Assembly: GCA_947044365.1 (NCBI GenBank)
Contig: OX345636.1
Span: 18,020,548-18,084,547 of the forward strand
Length of the DNA: 64,000 bases
Source of the DNA: Petrosia ficiformis
Lineage: Eukaryota; Porifera; Demospongiae; Haplosclerida; Petrosiidae
Direction: 5' to 3'
Numbering within the stretch: the stretch's first letter is position 1; each line of letters begins with the position of its first letter. Of this stretch, positions 11,411-20,991 are shown one piece after another. Under the pieces are notes generated by a model. That model saw nothing but the letters and a program-made list of their open reading frames with translations, was not told the origin of the DNA and did not search any database. The position numbers and the translations under genes are program-made.

Positions 11411-11855
11411 TTAAGGTGGTACTAGGAAGTGGGCGGATGCGACTCCAATCAGTTTCAAAATAGAATATTATATAATATGACTCTAACCTGGTGTAATGGC
11501 AACCTTCATATCTTCTGCTCAGCTTTATATTGTCCTGTAATTGAAGAAATATGGTTAAAATCGCCATTTTTCCAATTAAAATAAGCACAAAACAACAAAA
11601 GCCACGCCCAGCATACATGGCGTGCAACAATGTATTTTGAGAAAAGTTACAAAGCCGTTTTCTGCAAATTCATTTTACTTTTAAAGTTACAAGAGGCTGA
11701 AGAAAGCTGAATTCTGTAGCTTTTCACGGAAACCATAAATTTTACCTTTCTAGATACTATCAAACTCCGATCTTTCTCAGAGAGCAACTACAGTTACCCT
11801 GTCATTGTTTCTCACCCACCGCCCCCTCCACCACCCGTGGGCCATGTTTAGCTTT

Positions 11856-12138
11856 TGCTAGGACTTAACTCAGATTTACCAAAATAGATCATCAAAAGAA
11901 TAACAACCAAGTTGATATTAATATACACACAGACACACTGAAAAAAAACTAAATTGTACAAAGTATTTATAGAAAACTAATGTCTAGAATGTTCTAGAAC
12001 ATAACATGTGGTCCTACATGTGCTAAGGAATGATCCAGAAAAATAATTATAGAAGTGTTAAATGAAACATGTGACATTACAGTACAAGAGTACATAAATT
12101 AATGAAATAAGTACAAAACACTCACTTAACACCAAACA
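11856..12138 (-). repeat. BEL/Pao 3' LTR
   Basis: 283 bp, starting tgctaggacttaactcagat and ending cacttaacaccaaaca on the plus strand. It matches 17857-18139 base for base on inspection. Relative to the coding strand this is the downstream LTR. Confidence 0.95.
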
Positions 12139-12154
12139 TACCGCCGGCCATGAC
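12139..12154 (-). other. Candidate polypurine tract next to 3' LTR
   Basis: Immediately upstream of the 3' LTR the minus strand reads GTCATGGCCGGCGG then TA. This is where plus-strand priming should occur, though it is G/C-rich rather than a pure purine run. The same 14 bases occur once more inside pol at 15670-15683. Confidence 0.4.
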
Positions 12155-12195
12155 CGGAGGTCATAGAGTAAAGGATGGTACAAATACCATAATGT

Positions 12196-15100
12196 CTACA
12201 GTTCTTTAGAGTTAGTAGGAATCAGTAGTACAATCTTATGGATTGGTCTCTTGTAAATTCCCTTGGCGGTCTTCAGCGTAACAACTCGTACTAAATTGTC
12301 ATTACCACGATGAATTTCCACGACTTTAGCTATTGGCCACTTAGTTGGAAATGTAGCTTCGTCACGCAATATCACAATATCACCGACAGATACGTTTCTA
12401 GTTGGATGAGACCATTTGTAGAACTTGTTGAGTGTTGTGAGATAGTCAGTGGACCAACGTCTCCAAAAATGATGAGTGAGATTTTGGCACAAATGCCAAC
12501 GATGTTTCAAGGTCAATGAAATACTAGAGGATGGGTTATCGGGAAGTGTGGTTAGTGATTGGCCAACCAGAAAATGTCCTGGAGTGAGTATATCTGTCAC
12601 ACAATCATTAACAAAATTCACAGGGATTAACGGACGACTATTCAAACAAGCTTCAATTTGAACTATGACTGTGGTCATTTCCTCAAAAGTCAACTTTACA
12701 TCAGGTGTGATTACACGTCTCAAATGGGTTTTCATACTTTTTACTGCCGCTTCCCACAATCCACCGAAATGTGGAGCACGTTCAGGGATAAATTTCCACT
12801 CTATACTTCTTGATGCACAAAATTCAGAAATTTTGCATTGAGCAATTTCAGTTTTCAGGAATTCAAATAGTTTCTTTAGTTCATGATTAGCTCCAACAAA
12901 GTTTGTCCCATGATCACTCCAAATGAGGTTAGGATAACCTCTACGGGCAACAAAACGACGTAATGCAGCTATGAATGCTTCACTAGTGAGATCAGAGACC
13001 AATTCCAGGTGAACTGCCTTAACTGTTAACGAAACAAAAACGCATATATAAGCTTTAACAACAGTGGGTTTCCTGACATAGCCATGCTTAATGTAAACTG
13101 GACCCGCATAGTCCACTCCAACGGTTTCAAAAACAGTGCCTGGAGTTACACGTTCTGAAGGTAGTTGCCCTTGTAATTGAGTGAGAGTCTCACCAGCATG
13201 TCGTCTACAAATGACACATTGACGAGTAATCGAGCGAACAGCCTTTCGAAGATTGATAATATGGAAACGAAGGCAAATTGAGGATATCATAAGGGTAGGT
13301 CCAGCATGAAGCAGACGAATATGTTCTGATCTGAGGATTAGTTTCGTTATGGTATGCTTTGCATGAAGAACAATTGGATGTAATCTTGTGTATGGTAATT
13401 TAGAATTACCTAGACGACCTCCAACACGCATAATACGTGAGGAATCAATAAAGGGATTCAACGATATCAATTTACTGTTGCTTGGCAATTTACAATTTGA
13501 TTTGAGCGATGCAATGTCACTGGGAAAAGATTCCAATTGAGAGTAAGACAACCAATAATTCTCAGCATGAGAAAGTTCAGCAACAGTTAAATATGGATGA
13601 TTTGTAGTAGAGTTTCTTCCACCACAACAGTTGTTGATGAAACGATAAATCCATGCAGTGACACGTTGAAGCTGAGGAAAGGTAGAATAACGATCCACTG
13701 GTATGACAGGCAATACCAATTCACAAGTAGTTAGCAGACTAATCTCCCTTTCTTCTTCACTCACTTCAACACGAGGGATTTCTTCTCGTCCTGGCCATCT
13801 GGAGGTTTCCAAGTACAACCATTTTGGACCCTTCCACCAGAGTTCATTACTCACTAATTCAGATGGGAATAATCCTCTAGAGGCGCAATCAGCTGGGTTT
13901 TCTGTACTATTAACATGTCTCCAATGGTTAGGAGGAATGCAATCTACAATATACGATACTCGATTACCCACATAAGTCTTGAAACGCCTTGATGTGCCAG
14001 TGAGCCAATTGAGCACAATTGTGCTGTCAGTCCAAGCAAATACATTAGATAACGGCATTCTGTATACTTCTTTGACATGATGAAGCAATTGAGTTAACAG
14101 ATAAGCACCACACAATTCAAGGCGTGGAATTGTAAGACGTTTAATGGGTGACACCCTGGTTTTAGCTGTTACTATGGAAATATGAATTCTCCCTTCTGAA
14201 TCTTCTCCACGTAGGTACACGACACCAGCATATGCATTTTCGGATGCGTCACAAAATCCATGTAGCTGTAAAGAAGTGATGGTGACATCTTTGGGGAAGT
14301 AGTAACGAGGCACATGACAACCTTTGAGAGATGGCAATTCAGATATCCATTGTAACCAAGTCTCTTTAATGAACGTTGGTACTGATTCATCCCAATCTAT
14401 ATTTGATTCCCACAATCGTTGTAACAGCATTTTCATCTTAATCACAGTAGGAGAAAACCAACCCAGGACATCAAATATCTTGGCAATATCTGATACAAGA
14501 ACACGCTTTGTGATGGTTTCAGGTGTAGACAAATTATTCACTGTGAGACGAAAATGGTCAAAAGTAGTATTCCATTCAAAACCCAAAGTCTTAGCATATT
14601 CTTTAGAGCCAGAAATTGTAAGGACTTCATAGGAGTCTCTAACACCAGGATCAATTCTCTTTAAGACTGCTAATTCACTGGAATTCCATTTTCGCAAATG
14701 AAAACCACCGCGGGAGAGGAGAGCTTGCAATTGGTGATGTAACTTGATTGCATCTTCGTTGTTGTCAGCTCCTGTAAGACAATCATCAACATAAAAGCAT
14801 TCTTCAACCATTTCTGATGCTTGTGGATATTCGTGGGCTAGGTTGATAGCATTCTGCTTAATAGCCATATTGGCAGCAAACGACGATGCAGAAATGCCAA
14901 ATGTGAGTCTCGTCATTCGATAATCCTTTAGGGGTTCACTGGGATTGGATCTCCATACAAAACGATGTAGATCCTTGTCATCATTAGTCAATTCAACGGC
15001 TCGATACATTTTACTAACATCTGCAGTGAGAGCGACACGATGCAATCTGAAACGAAGTAACACATCAACTAATGGTGGATGAACAGTTGGTCCAACAAGT

Positions 15101-16038
15101 AAGGTGTCATTAAGTGACACACCAGAGGATGATTTGGCTGAAGCGTCAAATACAGCACGCACTTTGGTAGTGGAGCTAGACTGCTTATAAACAGCATGCA
15201 TAGGAAGGTAAAATACCATGTGTTGAGGTTTCTCTAGGTCATTCACAGGAACGATTTCTGCATGTTGTAAGTCCGTATACTCTTTCATTACAGCTTCAAA
15301 TTCTATAAATTGTCCCTTAACATTCAGAGAACGCTCAAGTGAGAGGAACCTTCGAACGGCTTGTGAACGAGATTCGCCAAGGGTTTTGGCATCAGATCTC
15401 TTTGGTAAGGGGACAACAAACCTTCCTACTTTATTACGAAAATGGTTTGATTCAAAGTGGCGTAAAACCGTTCGTTCTTCCATTGATAGATTGGAGATCT
15501 TGGTGGGAGATTCTTCAATTTCCCAAAATTTTCGGAGAATGTCGTCTCCTGATTCAACCAGTGCATGATGTGTCGCAACTGAGGATTGAACGATGTCAGA
15601 TTCTGCATTTCCACAAAGTACCCAACCAAACATTGTTTCCAGAGCAATAGGTGATCCAGGAGGACCCTTCCGCCGGCCATGACGCAATGCTTCAACAAAA
15701 ATATCGATGCCTAGCAGGACATCTATACGACCAGGTGTACCAAATTCAGGATCTGCTAAAGCCAAGTCTCTAAGGTGATTCCACTTTGAGTTGAAGGGGA
15801 CGGGATGTATCGGAAGATCACAAGTCACCTTGGGGACAACTATTGCTGTTATATTCATAGACCCCTTTGTGGATGAGATTGGTGTGATCTTGAAATTGGC
15901 AATTGACTTAGTTGGATAAATGGGAGTGTGACCTCCAATTCCAGAGATGTTTACAGATTGCCTTGCACAGGGAAGACACAGGGATTGAACTAGACGCTCT
16001 GAGATAAATGAGGCTGATGAACCATTGTCCAATAGAGC
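12196..16038 (-). CDS. pol: BEL/Pao pol: protease, RT, RNase H, integrase, DUF5641
   Basis: About 1280 residues with no internal stop, in frame with gag after its TGA. Domains in order: an aspartic protease starting ALLDNGSSASFIS (the usual D-S/T-G reads D-N-G); RT with ALTADVSKMYRAVEL and YVDD near residue 414; RNase H with HGFCDASENAYAG, RLELCGAY, AWTDSTIVLNWL and NPADCASRG; integrase with an H2C2 zinc site (HIRLLHAG, then CVICRRH) and catalytic D, D, E in GVDYAGP, WSDHGTNFVG and PHFGGLWEAAV; and a C-terminal DUF5641 (HRWHLCQNLTHHFWRRW). It copies the element RNA into DNA and inserts it. Expression must pass or read through the TGA at 16041-16039, unless that codon is a recent mutation. Confidence 0.93.
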   Translation of the reverse strand, partial: ALLDNGSSASFISERLVQSLCLPCARQSVNISGIGGHTPIYPTKSIANFKITPISSTKGSMNITAIVVPKVTCDLPIHPVPFNSKWNHLRDLALADPEFGTPGRIDVLLGIDIFVEALRHGRRKGPPGSPIALETMFGWVLCGNAESDIVQSSVATHHALVESGDDILRKFWEIEESPTKISNLSMEERTVLRHFESNHFRNKVGRFVVPLPKRSDAKTLGESRSQAVRRFLSLERSLNVKGQFIEFEAVMKEYTDLQHAEIVPVNDLEKPQHMVFYLPMHAVYKQSSSTTKVRAVFDASAKSSSGVSLNDTLLVGPTVHPPLVDVLLRFRLHRVALTADVSKMYRAVELTNDDKDLHRFVWRSNPSEPLKDYRMTRLTFGISASSFAANMAIKQNAINLAHEYPQASEMVEECFYVDDCLTGADNNEDAIKLHHQLQALLSRGGFHLRKWNSSELAVLKRIDPGVRDSYEVLTISGSKEYAKTLGFEWNTTFDHFRLTVNNLSTPETITKRVLVSDIAKIFDVLGWFSPTVIKMKMLLQRLWESNIDWDESVPTFIKETWLQWISELPSLKGCHVPRYYFPKDVTITSLQLHGFCDASENAYAGVVYLRGEDSEGRIHISIVTAKTRVSPIKRLTIPRLELCGAYLLTQLLHHVKEVYRMPLSNVFAWTDSTIVLNWLTGTSRRFKTYVGNRVSYIVDCIPPNHWRHVNSTENPADCASRGLFPSELVSNELWWKGPKWLYLETSRWPGREEIPRVEVSEEEREISLLTTCELVLPVIPVDRYSTFPQLQRVTAWIYRFINNCCGGRNSTTNHPYLTVAELSHAENYWLSYSQLESFPSDIASLKSNCKLPSNSKLISLNPFIDSSRIMRVGGRLGNSKLPYTRLHPIVLHAKHTITKLILRSEHIRLLHAGPTLMISSICLRFHIINLRKAVRSITRQCVICRRHAGETLTQLQGQLPSERVTPGTVFETVGVDYAGPVYIKHGYVRKPTVVKAYICVFVSLTVKAVHLELVSDLTSEAFIAALRRFVARRGYPNLIWSDHGTNFVGANHELKKLFEFLKTEIAQCKISEFCASRSIEWKFIPERAPHFGGLWEAAVKSMKTHLRRVITPDVKLTFEEMTTVIVQIEACLNSRPLIPVNFVNDCVTDILTPGHFLVGQSLTTLPDNPSSSISLTLKHRWHLCQNLTHHFWRRWSTDYLTTLNKFYKWSHPTRNVSVGDIVILRDEATFPTKWPIAKVVEIHRGNDNLVRVVTLKTAKGIYKRPIHKIVLLIPTNSKEL

Positions 16039-17721
16039 TCATGCTTGTGTCGAAGACCCATCAGGTGCAGCGACTGAGATGCGACAAGTCATCAATAGTG
16101 AATTGGATTTCAACTTCACAGCAGCATTCGACGACACTTGATTGGAAGAGACCTCCTGTGTAAATGAGGGTGTAGATGGTTCCGATCTTGGCTGGGCCTC
16201 TGTGTGTAGTAGTGTGTGATGTGGTTTTTGACACTTCCTACACCTGTAAAGTGACCTGCAGTTGACTGCAAAGTGACCTTTCATTAGACAATTAACACAA
16301 ATGTTATGTACCTTGACAGTGGATAGTTTTCCTTCATGGGACAGCGACTTGAATTTGGGGCAGGCATACAAGGGGTGCTTCACTGGCTTGCAGAGAGCAC
16401 ATTGACTTGCTGATTCATGGCTAGCAGTAAATGAAGTGACTGGTTTGGATGTGGGAAATGACCTCTTCAAATTAGAGGTTTCCCATTTGGAAAATTTCTT
16501 TGAGGGTATGGATGACTCAGATGCTTGAGCACGACTGTCAATAAAATCTAAAAGGTCCTGAAAAGGAGGTACGTTGACCTGAGATTGAGTATGGCGTTGC
16601 CATTCAAACATGGTGGTAGTGTCCAGTTTTAACTCAAGTAGAGAGGTGATAAATGGAGCTGAAGGTTCATAATCCATCGACCTTAGAGCACGAATGTGTT
16701 GCTGCACGGTGTCGTGCAGACGACGCAGCTCCTTACCATTACCCTCATGAAGAGGTGGGGTTTCGATTATCATCTTGACATGGGTCTGATGAATTAATCG
16801 AGGACGATCATAACGAGATTTGAGATAGTCTATGGCTTCTGTATAATGTTCACCAGAACGAGAAAGACCTTCAATGGCATTTTTAGCTGATCCATCCTTC
16901 AGAGCATTTTGAAGATAGACCAACTTTTCAGCATCAGACAAGTTGGTGCGGTCATGTACTGAAGCACAAAATTGTCCCCAAAATTGTTTCCAGTTGAGTA
17001 AGTTGCCATCAAAAGTAGGGACTTCCAATTTGGGGAGCTTAACTCCAGTACAAGTACTATCTACAACAGGTGTAGGGGTAGATTTGGTTCTTAGACTGCA
17101 TGAGTTGATTAACTTTCGAATCACATGAGAGCATTCGAATAGCATTTTTTCAAGTTTTGAGTGAGAGGTGAATAAACTACGGACTTCTTCTTCATCGTCC
17201 AGCATTAGTAATCTGCCATTCAGTTCAGCTAATTCCCTTTTGTAGTCAGCTACTTGCTCTTGATATTGTTGCAAAAGAGATATATCATCAACATCTTCAG
17301 GTAGGGAAGTTACCGTATTATGAAGATTGAAAGTGCTTTCTTCCAAATAAGATAACTTACGAGAGAGTAGTCTGTGGTTGTCAGTCACAGCGGGTGTGGC
17401 CTTAGAATACAAACGTTCAATACGCATGTTCAACTCGGCGACAATGTCGTCATGTTTGTCCAATATCTCTTGTTCTTTTTCTAGGGAATCTTCATCCTCA
17501 TCATCCTGAAGATCGATTAGCTGGAAGTGGTAGTTCTTCAATTCGGAATCCAAAGTTTCAAGTTTTATGGCTAACTGCCGCGCGTGACCTGGGGTTCCAG
17601 GTTGCTCAGCGACGTCCTCCAACTCTTTAATACGGCTATCCAATCGAGTAATTGAGGCTCGTACTACTCCTCTTCTTTTCCTCAGTTTGGAGACTTCGCG
17701 ACGTAAAGATTCACCATCCAT
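16039..17721 (-). CDS. gag: BEL/Pao gag (DUF1759, CCHC zinc knuckles)
   Basis: Structural protein of the retrotransposon, forming the RNA-packaging particle. I chose the ATG at 17721 (MDGESLRREVSKL). The open frame extends to 17853, but that extra part covers the primer-binding site. About residues 1-215 are charged and coiled-coil-like. Then comes a DUF1759 domain (LPKLEVPTFDGNLLNWKQF), and near the C-terminus a Cys/His-rich series (CALCKPVKHPLYAC, CVNCLMKGHFAVNC, CRKCQKPHHTLLH) of zinc knuckles that bind nucleic acid. It ends in TGA at 16041-16039, in the same frame as pol. Length (561 residues) is normal for BEL gag. Confidence 0.9.
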   Translation of the reverse strand: MDGESLRREVSKLRKRRGVVRASITRLDSRIKELEDVAEQPGTPGHARQLAIKLETLDSELKNYHFQLIDLQDDEDEDSLEKEQEILDKHDDIVAELNMRIERLYSKATPAVTDNHRLLSRKLSYLEESTFNLHNTVTSLPEDVDDISLLQQYQEQVADYKRELAELNGRLLMLDDEEEVRSLFTSHSKLEKMLFECSHVIRKLINSCSLRTKSTPTPVVDSTCTGVKLPKLEVPTFDGNLLNWKQFWGQFCASVHDRTNLSDAEKLVYLQNALKDGSAKNAIEGLSRSGEHYTEAIDYLKSRYDRPRLIHQTHVKMIIETPPLHEGNGKELRRLHDTVQQHIRALRSMDYEPSAPFITSLLELKLDTTTMFEWQRHTQSQVNVPPFQDLLDFIDSRAQASESSIPSKKFSKWETSNLKRSFPTSKPVTSFTASHESASQCALCKPVKHPLYACPKFKSLSHEGKLSTVKVHNICVNCLMKGHFAVNCRSLYRCRKCQKPHHTLLHTEAQPRSEPSTPSFTQEVSSNQVSSNAAVKLKSNSLLMTCRISVAAPDGSSTQA

Positions 17722-17834
17722 GTCAGCAAAGTTCAAGTGGAAGCAGGCAAAATAGAGGGCTGTAACAGTGAGTATAACCAAATGCAAGAGACTATCTGAG
17801 AACAAGCCAATGAGAGTGCGAATGATCTTGTTAT

Positions 17835-17852
17835 ATCCGGTTCGGCGGACCA
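17835..17852 (-). other. Primer-binding site of BEL/Pao element
   Basis: On the minus strand a TGG begins four bases inside the 5' LTR (TGGTCCGCCGAACCGG). It is complementary to a tRNA 3' end finishing in CCA. I cannot assign the tRNA from the sequence alone. Confidence 0.65.
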
Positions 17853-17856
17853 AAAA

Positions 17857-18139
17857 TGCTAGGACTTAACTCAGATTTACCAAAATAGATCATCAAAAGA
17901 ATAACAACCAAGTTGATATTAATATACACACAGACACACTGAAAAAAAACTAAATTGTACAAAGTATTTATAGAAAACTAATGTCTAGAATGTTCTAGAA
18001 CATAACATGTGGTCCTACATGTGCTAAGGAATGATCCAGAAAAATAATTATAGAAGTGTTAAATGAAACATGTGACATTACAGTACAAGAGTACATAAAT
18101 TAATGAAATAAGTACAAAACACTCACTTAACACCAAACA
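17857..18139 (-). repeat. BEL/Pao 5' LTR
   Basis: 283 bp, identical to 11856-12138. It should carry the promoter of the element, which is transcribed leftwards. It is followed on the right by the second GCTTT of the target duplication. Confidence 0.95.
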
Positions 18140-18320
18140 GCTTTGTTTCTGAAAATAAACTGCCGTGTTTAGCTTTGTTTCTGAAAATAAACTATCAGTG
18201 AAAACATTTAGGCCCAATAATTATACCCCGGGTGAGTGTATTGTAGTGTGTGAAGCTGGCAAGACTAGAAACTGATTGGAGTAGCATCTGCCCACGGAAA
18301 AGACTACAACCTTAATGAAA

Positions 18321-18537
18321 GATGTAGGGATGTCAAAACCTAAAAAGCATGCGAACAAGGTTAGGTGGGCAAAATTAAACAAACCACTTCCATATAACCC
18401 TACATAAGTACAGCTCTTTGTATTTTGCTTTATAGTGGTGTAAGTACTTATGTAGGGTTATATGGAAGTGGTTTGTTTAATTTTGGGTCCCACCTTAACT
18501 TGTTCACATGCTTTTTGGGTTTTGACATCCCTACATC
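18321..18537. repeat. Fold-back MITE family F, copy 1
   Basis: Two ~95-base arms, beginning gatgtagggatgtcaaaacc and ending ggttttgacatccctacatc, face each other around a short loop with ttgctttatagtg. It has no coding content and lies directly right of MITE copy B. Confidence 0.8.
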
Positions 18538-18913
18538 TTCTTTCATTTTTATTGCAAATGTTTTTTATTACTTTATTATTATTATTTTCCACTGCGTGAC
18601 ACAAATCATGTTTTTGTTTGTTAAACTGTCACAATGATTCTAGCACTATTCCAGTCGCATTCATAGTGAAAGTCTGGTCTACAAATATCAAATCTTCAGA
18701 TACTATGAAAGAAGACAGTCCACAAACATTTGATCTAAAATCGGACGCCATTTTCATTAATCATTCACGTGGTGTCATGGTATTTAATTGCGCATGCGCA
18801 TTTCTATACTCGAAGTGAACTGTACTAACCATTAAAGTTATTTTAACTATTTTTTTTTGCAGTGTACAATGGAAACAAGAATAATAAATAAACATTTCTA
18901 ATAAAATGAAAGA

Positions 18914-19126
18914 AGATGTAGGGATGTCAAAACCCAAAAAGGATGCGAACAAGGATAGGTGGGACCCAAAATTTAAAAAACCACTTGCATACAACCCTAC
19001 ATAAGTACAGCCCTTTGCATTTTGCTTTATAAGTACTTATGTAGGGTTATATGTAAGTGGTTTGTTAAATTTTGGGTCCCACCTAACCTTGTTCACATCC
19101 TTTTTGGGTTTTGACATCCCTACATC
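18914..19126. repeat. Fold-back MITE family F, copy 2
   Basis: Same fold-back structure as 18321-18537, with arms gatgtagggatgtcaaaacc and its complement and loop gccctttgcattttgcttta. Flanking sequence on both sides (aacatttctaataaaatgaa and ttttattggaaatgtttttt) is also inverted, so the element may extend to about 18865-19165. Confidence 0.8.
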
Positions 19127-19354
19127 TTCTTTCCTTTTATTGGAAATGTTTTTTTACTATTCTTGTATATATAATAATATATAATTATATCTTGTTCATT
19201 ATGTTCTTGTATGACTATAATGTCCAGCTCTCTGATGTGTTTATAAGATGTTTAACTCTTATACAGCTAATCCGGAATTTGTTTTTCATAACAAACAGAT
19301 ACATGCACACAGTACCAATTACTCACTCTTTTGTGTAGCCTGTATCTGGCTATG

Positions 19355-19655
19355 CTGCAAAAGTAAAATTGTTAAAATAACTAATTCATTTGTTAGTACA
19401 GTTGCAAGCAATTTAATTAGTCGTGTAGCTTCTTATGACTGCATGGTGACATACAAGGTACATGTACTTACTATACTACCGATTATAATCCAATAGTTTC
19501 AATTTCCTTATATCCTCTAATTGATTTACAAAGAAGCAAAATATTTAAATTAGGCCTTTTTTGTGCAGATATTAGACATTATAAATGACATAAGTACATT
19601 ATCATGCATCCTTGCAACTGTACATTGTTATTTTAACAATTCTATTTTTGCAGTG
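19355..19655. repeat. MITE family E, copy 1
   Basis: Terminal inverted repeats ctgcaaaagtaaaattgtta and its counterpart ending aacaattctatttttgcag(tg). Other copies lie at 40570-40954 and 41753-42142. The interior is AT-rich and non-coding. Confidence 0.7.
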
Positions 19656-19829
19656 ATAAAATGAGGAAACATCTGGGGAAACTGTAATAGAACTTATGAG
19701 CTTCTGCAGCAATTTTAGCAGTGTCAATCAGATTCATTCGGTCATCTGACTAATTTTCTATGCAAACAACTCTGGATCTGCCCTTCTCTATTGAAACATT
19801 AACAATAAGTATCGATTTCATTGTCTGGA

Positions 19830-20282
19830 ATGACAAAAAATAAGAAGCAAGGATGTAGTTTTGATGATAGAATACTTCATCCAAATGGTAAAATAGTAAA
19901 TACATTAGGTGAAATAAAGGTTAGCATGTATGATGTTCATTATCAACGATGGCTGAAGTGGTTTGATAAAAAACAGATACTTGTTTTGAATGGTGATGAA
20001 CTGATTACTAACCCAGTTCCTTTACTTAATAAAGTTGAGTCTTTCTTAAGTATTTCACATTACTTCGAAAATAGCATGTTTACAATAAATAAAACAAAGG
20101 GTTTCTACTGTTGGAAGAGAAATGCTACAGTAGAAGAGCTTCAATGTTTAAATGAACTCAAAGGTCGACCTCATCCAACTGTATCAAACGGTACTCTGAT
20201 TAAACTAAAGAAATTCTTACGACCACATGCCAAAAAGTTTTGTCAATTAGCTGATGTCAAATTTAATTGGTGTTCTTTATAA
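19830..20282 (+). CDS. Heparan-sulfate-type sulfotransferase, C-terminal exon (partial)
   Basis: An open frame of about 150 codons encodes the C-terminal half of a Golgi sulfotransferase (Sulfotransfer_1 family, closest in feel to HS 3-O-sulfotransferases or NDSTs). These transfer sulfate from PAPS to heparan-sulfate-type glycans. Landmarks are YQRWLKWFDKKQILVLNGDE, TKGFYCW and a second Cys about 14 residues later (the loop disulfide of HS3ST/NDST), KGRPHPTV (cofactor and substrate loop) and LRPHAKKFCQLADVKFNW at the end. The frame ends in a natural stop. The N-terminal PAPS-binding P-loop part is absent upstream within the visible repeats. It is therefore either a last exon of a gene with long introns or a stranded fragment. 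The exon may start at an acceptor near 19850. Confidence 0.7.
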   Translation: MTKNKKQGCSFDDRILHPNGKIVNTLGEIKVSMYDVHYQRWLKWFDKKQILVLNGDELITNPVPLLNKVESFLSISHYFENSMFTINKTKGFYCWKRNATVEELQCLNELKGRPHPTVSNGTLIKLKKFLRPHAKKFCQLADVKFNWCSL

Positions 20283-20414
20283 TCCTGCATTATCATCACA
20301 ATGTATTTTGTAAGCCATGCATGATTATTAAAAATTGATTAAGGAATTATAACTGCACATTTGCATAATACATAACAAAACCAAGAACCAACAAGATTAG
20401 AAAATGAAACTGAG

Positions 20415-20550
20415 AAGATGGAGGGATGTCACAGCCTTAATAGTATGCGAACAAGGTTGGGAGGCTAATTAACGTAGCACCCAAAATTGAACAAACCACA
20501 CTTCCATATAACCCTATATAAATACAGCACTTTGTCTTTTGCTTTATAAT
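20415..20550. repeat. Fold-back MITE family F, half copy
   Basis: It contains one arm (gatggagggatgtcacagcc ... cttccatataaccctatata) and the loop (tttgtcttttgctttataat). The second arm is missing, so it is a truncated and older copy. Confidence 0.65.
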
Positions 20551-20991
20551 AGGTTTAATTAAGGCCTTATAGCTGTTATATAAATTACAATTAGTATTAT
20601 CATTGTGTTGAATTTGTTGTTAAAAATATATTCTCAATACCTGTTTAAGAAACTGTTACCTCATGCATTACATTCACAGACGGCTTTCAATTTTATTGAA
20701 TCTTGTATATAGTCTCGTGCAGCTAGACCCAACCTACTATGGAGGAAGGGTAGCATTTATTAAGAGTGTCGCAAACTGGTAATTAAATTCATAAATGTAG
20801 TAATGAATTCATAGTTGTGAAAGTATGTTGCTTATTTTGATTATGAATACGGTTTGTCACCCAATAAAATGAATCGCGTTTTGTACAGTGAATTTCATGT
20901 TATTCTGTCAAATAACCCGCACTCCTCTGTTACATGTGCATGTGCATTGTCACCCGGTCCGGAAATTCCTCTCGGATTTGGGATCCGTAAG
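20551..20991. other. No gene recognised
   Basis: AT-rich intergenic sequence between the fold-back half copy and repeat R1. No frame or repeat that I can support. Confidence 0.4.

Larger units (their letters stand above)
11856..18139 (-). mobile_element. Complete BEL/Pao LTR retrotransposon
   Basis: A 6284-bp element coding on the minus strand. It has two 283-bp LTRs that I read as identical, TG...CA ends, and a 5-bp target-site duplication GCTTT (11851-11855 and 18140-18144). A primer-binding site lies next to the 5' LTR, then come gag with DUF1759 and CCHC knuckles, then pol in the order protease, RT, RNase H, integrase, DUF5641. This order and the 5-bp duplication are characteristic of BEL/Pao. 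Identical LTRs mean a recent insertion. The only visible defect is one in-frame TGA at the gag/pol joint. Confidence 0.95.
11415..18311 (+). repeat. TTAA-flanked MITE family T, copy B, split by BEL/Pao element
   Basis: The left part is 11415-11855 and the right part 18140-18311; the BEL/Pao element sits between. It begins ggtggtactaggaagtgggc and ends gactacaacc, followed by TTAA at 18312-18315. It starts on the same TTAA (11411-11414) that ends copy A. The right part carries a 32-bp tandem duplication (second unit 18162-18193) that is absent from copy C. Confidence 0.8.
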
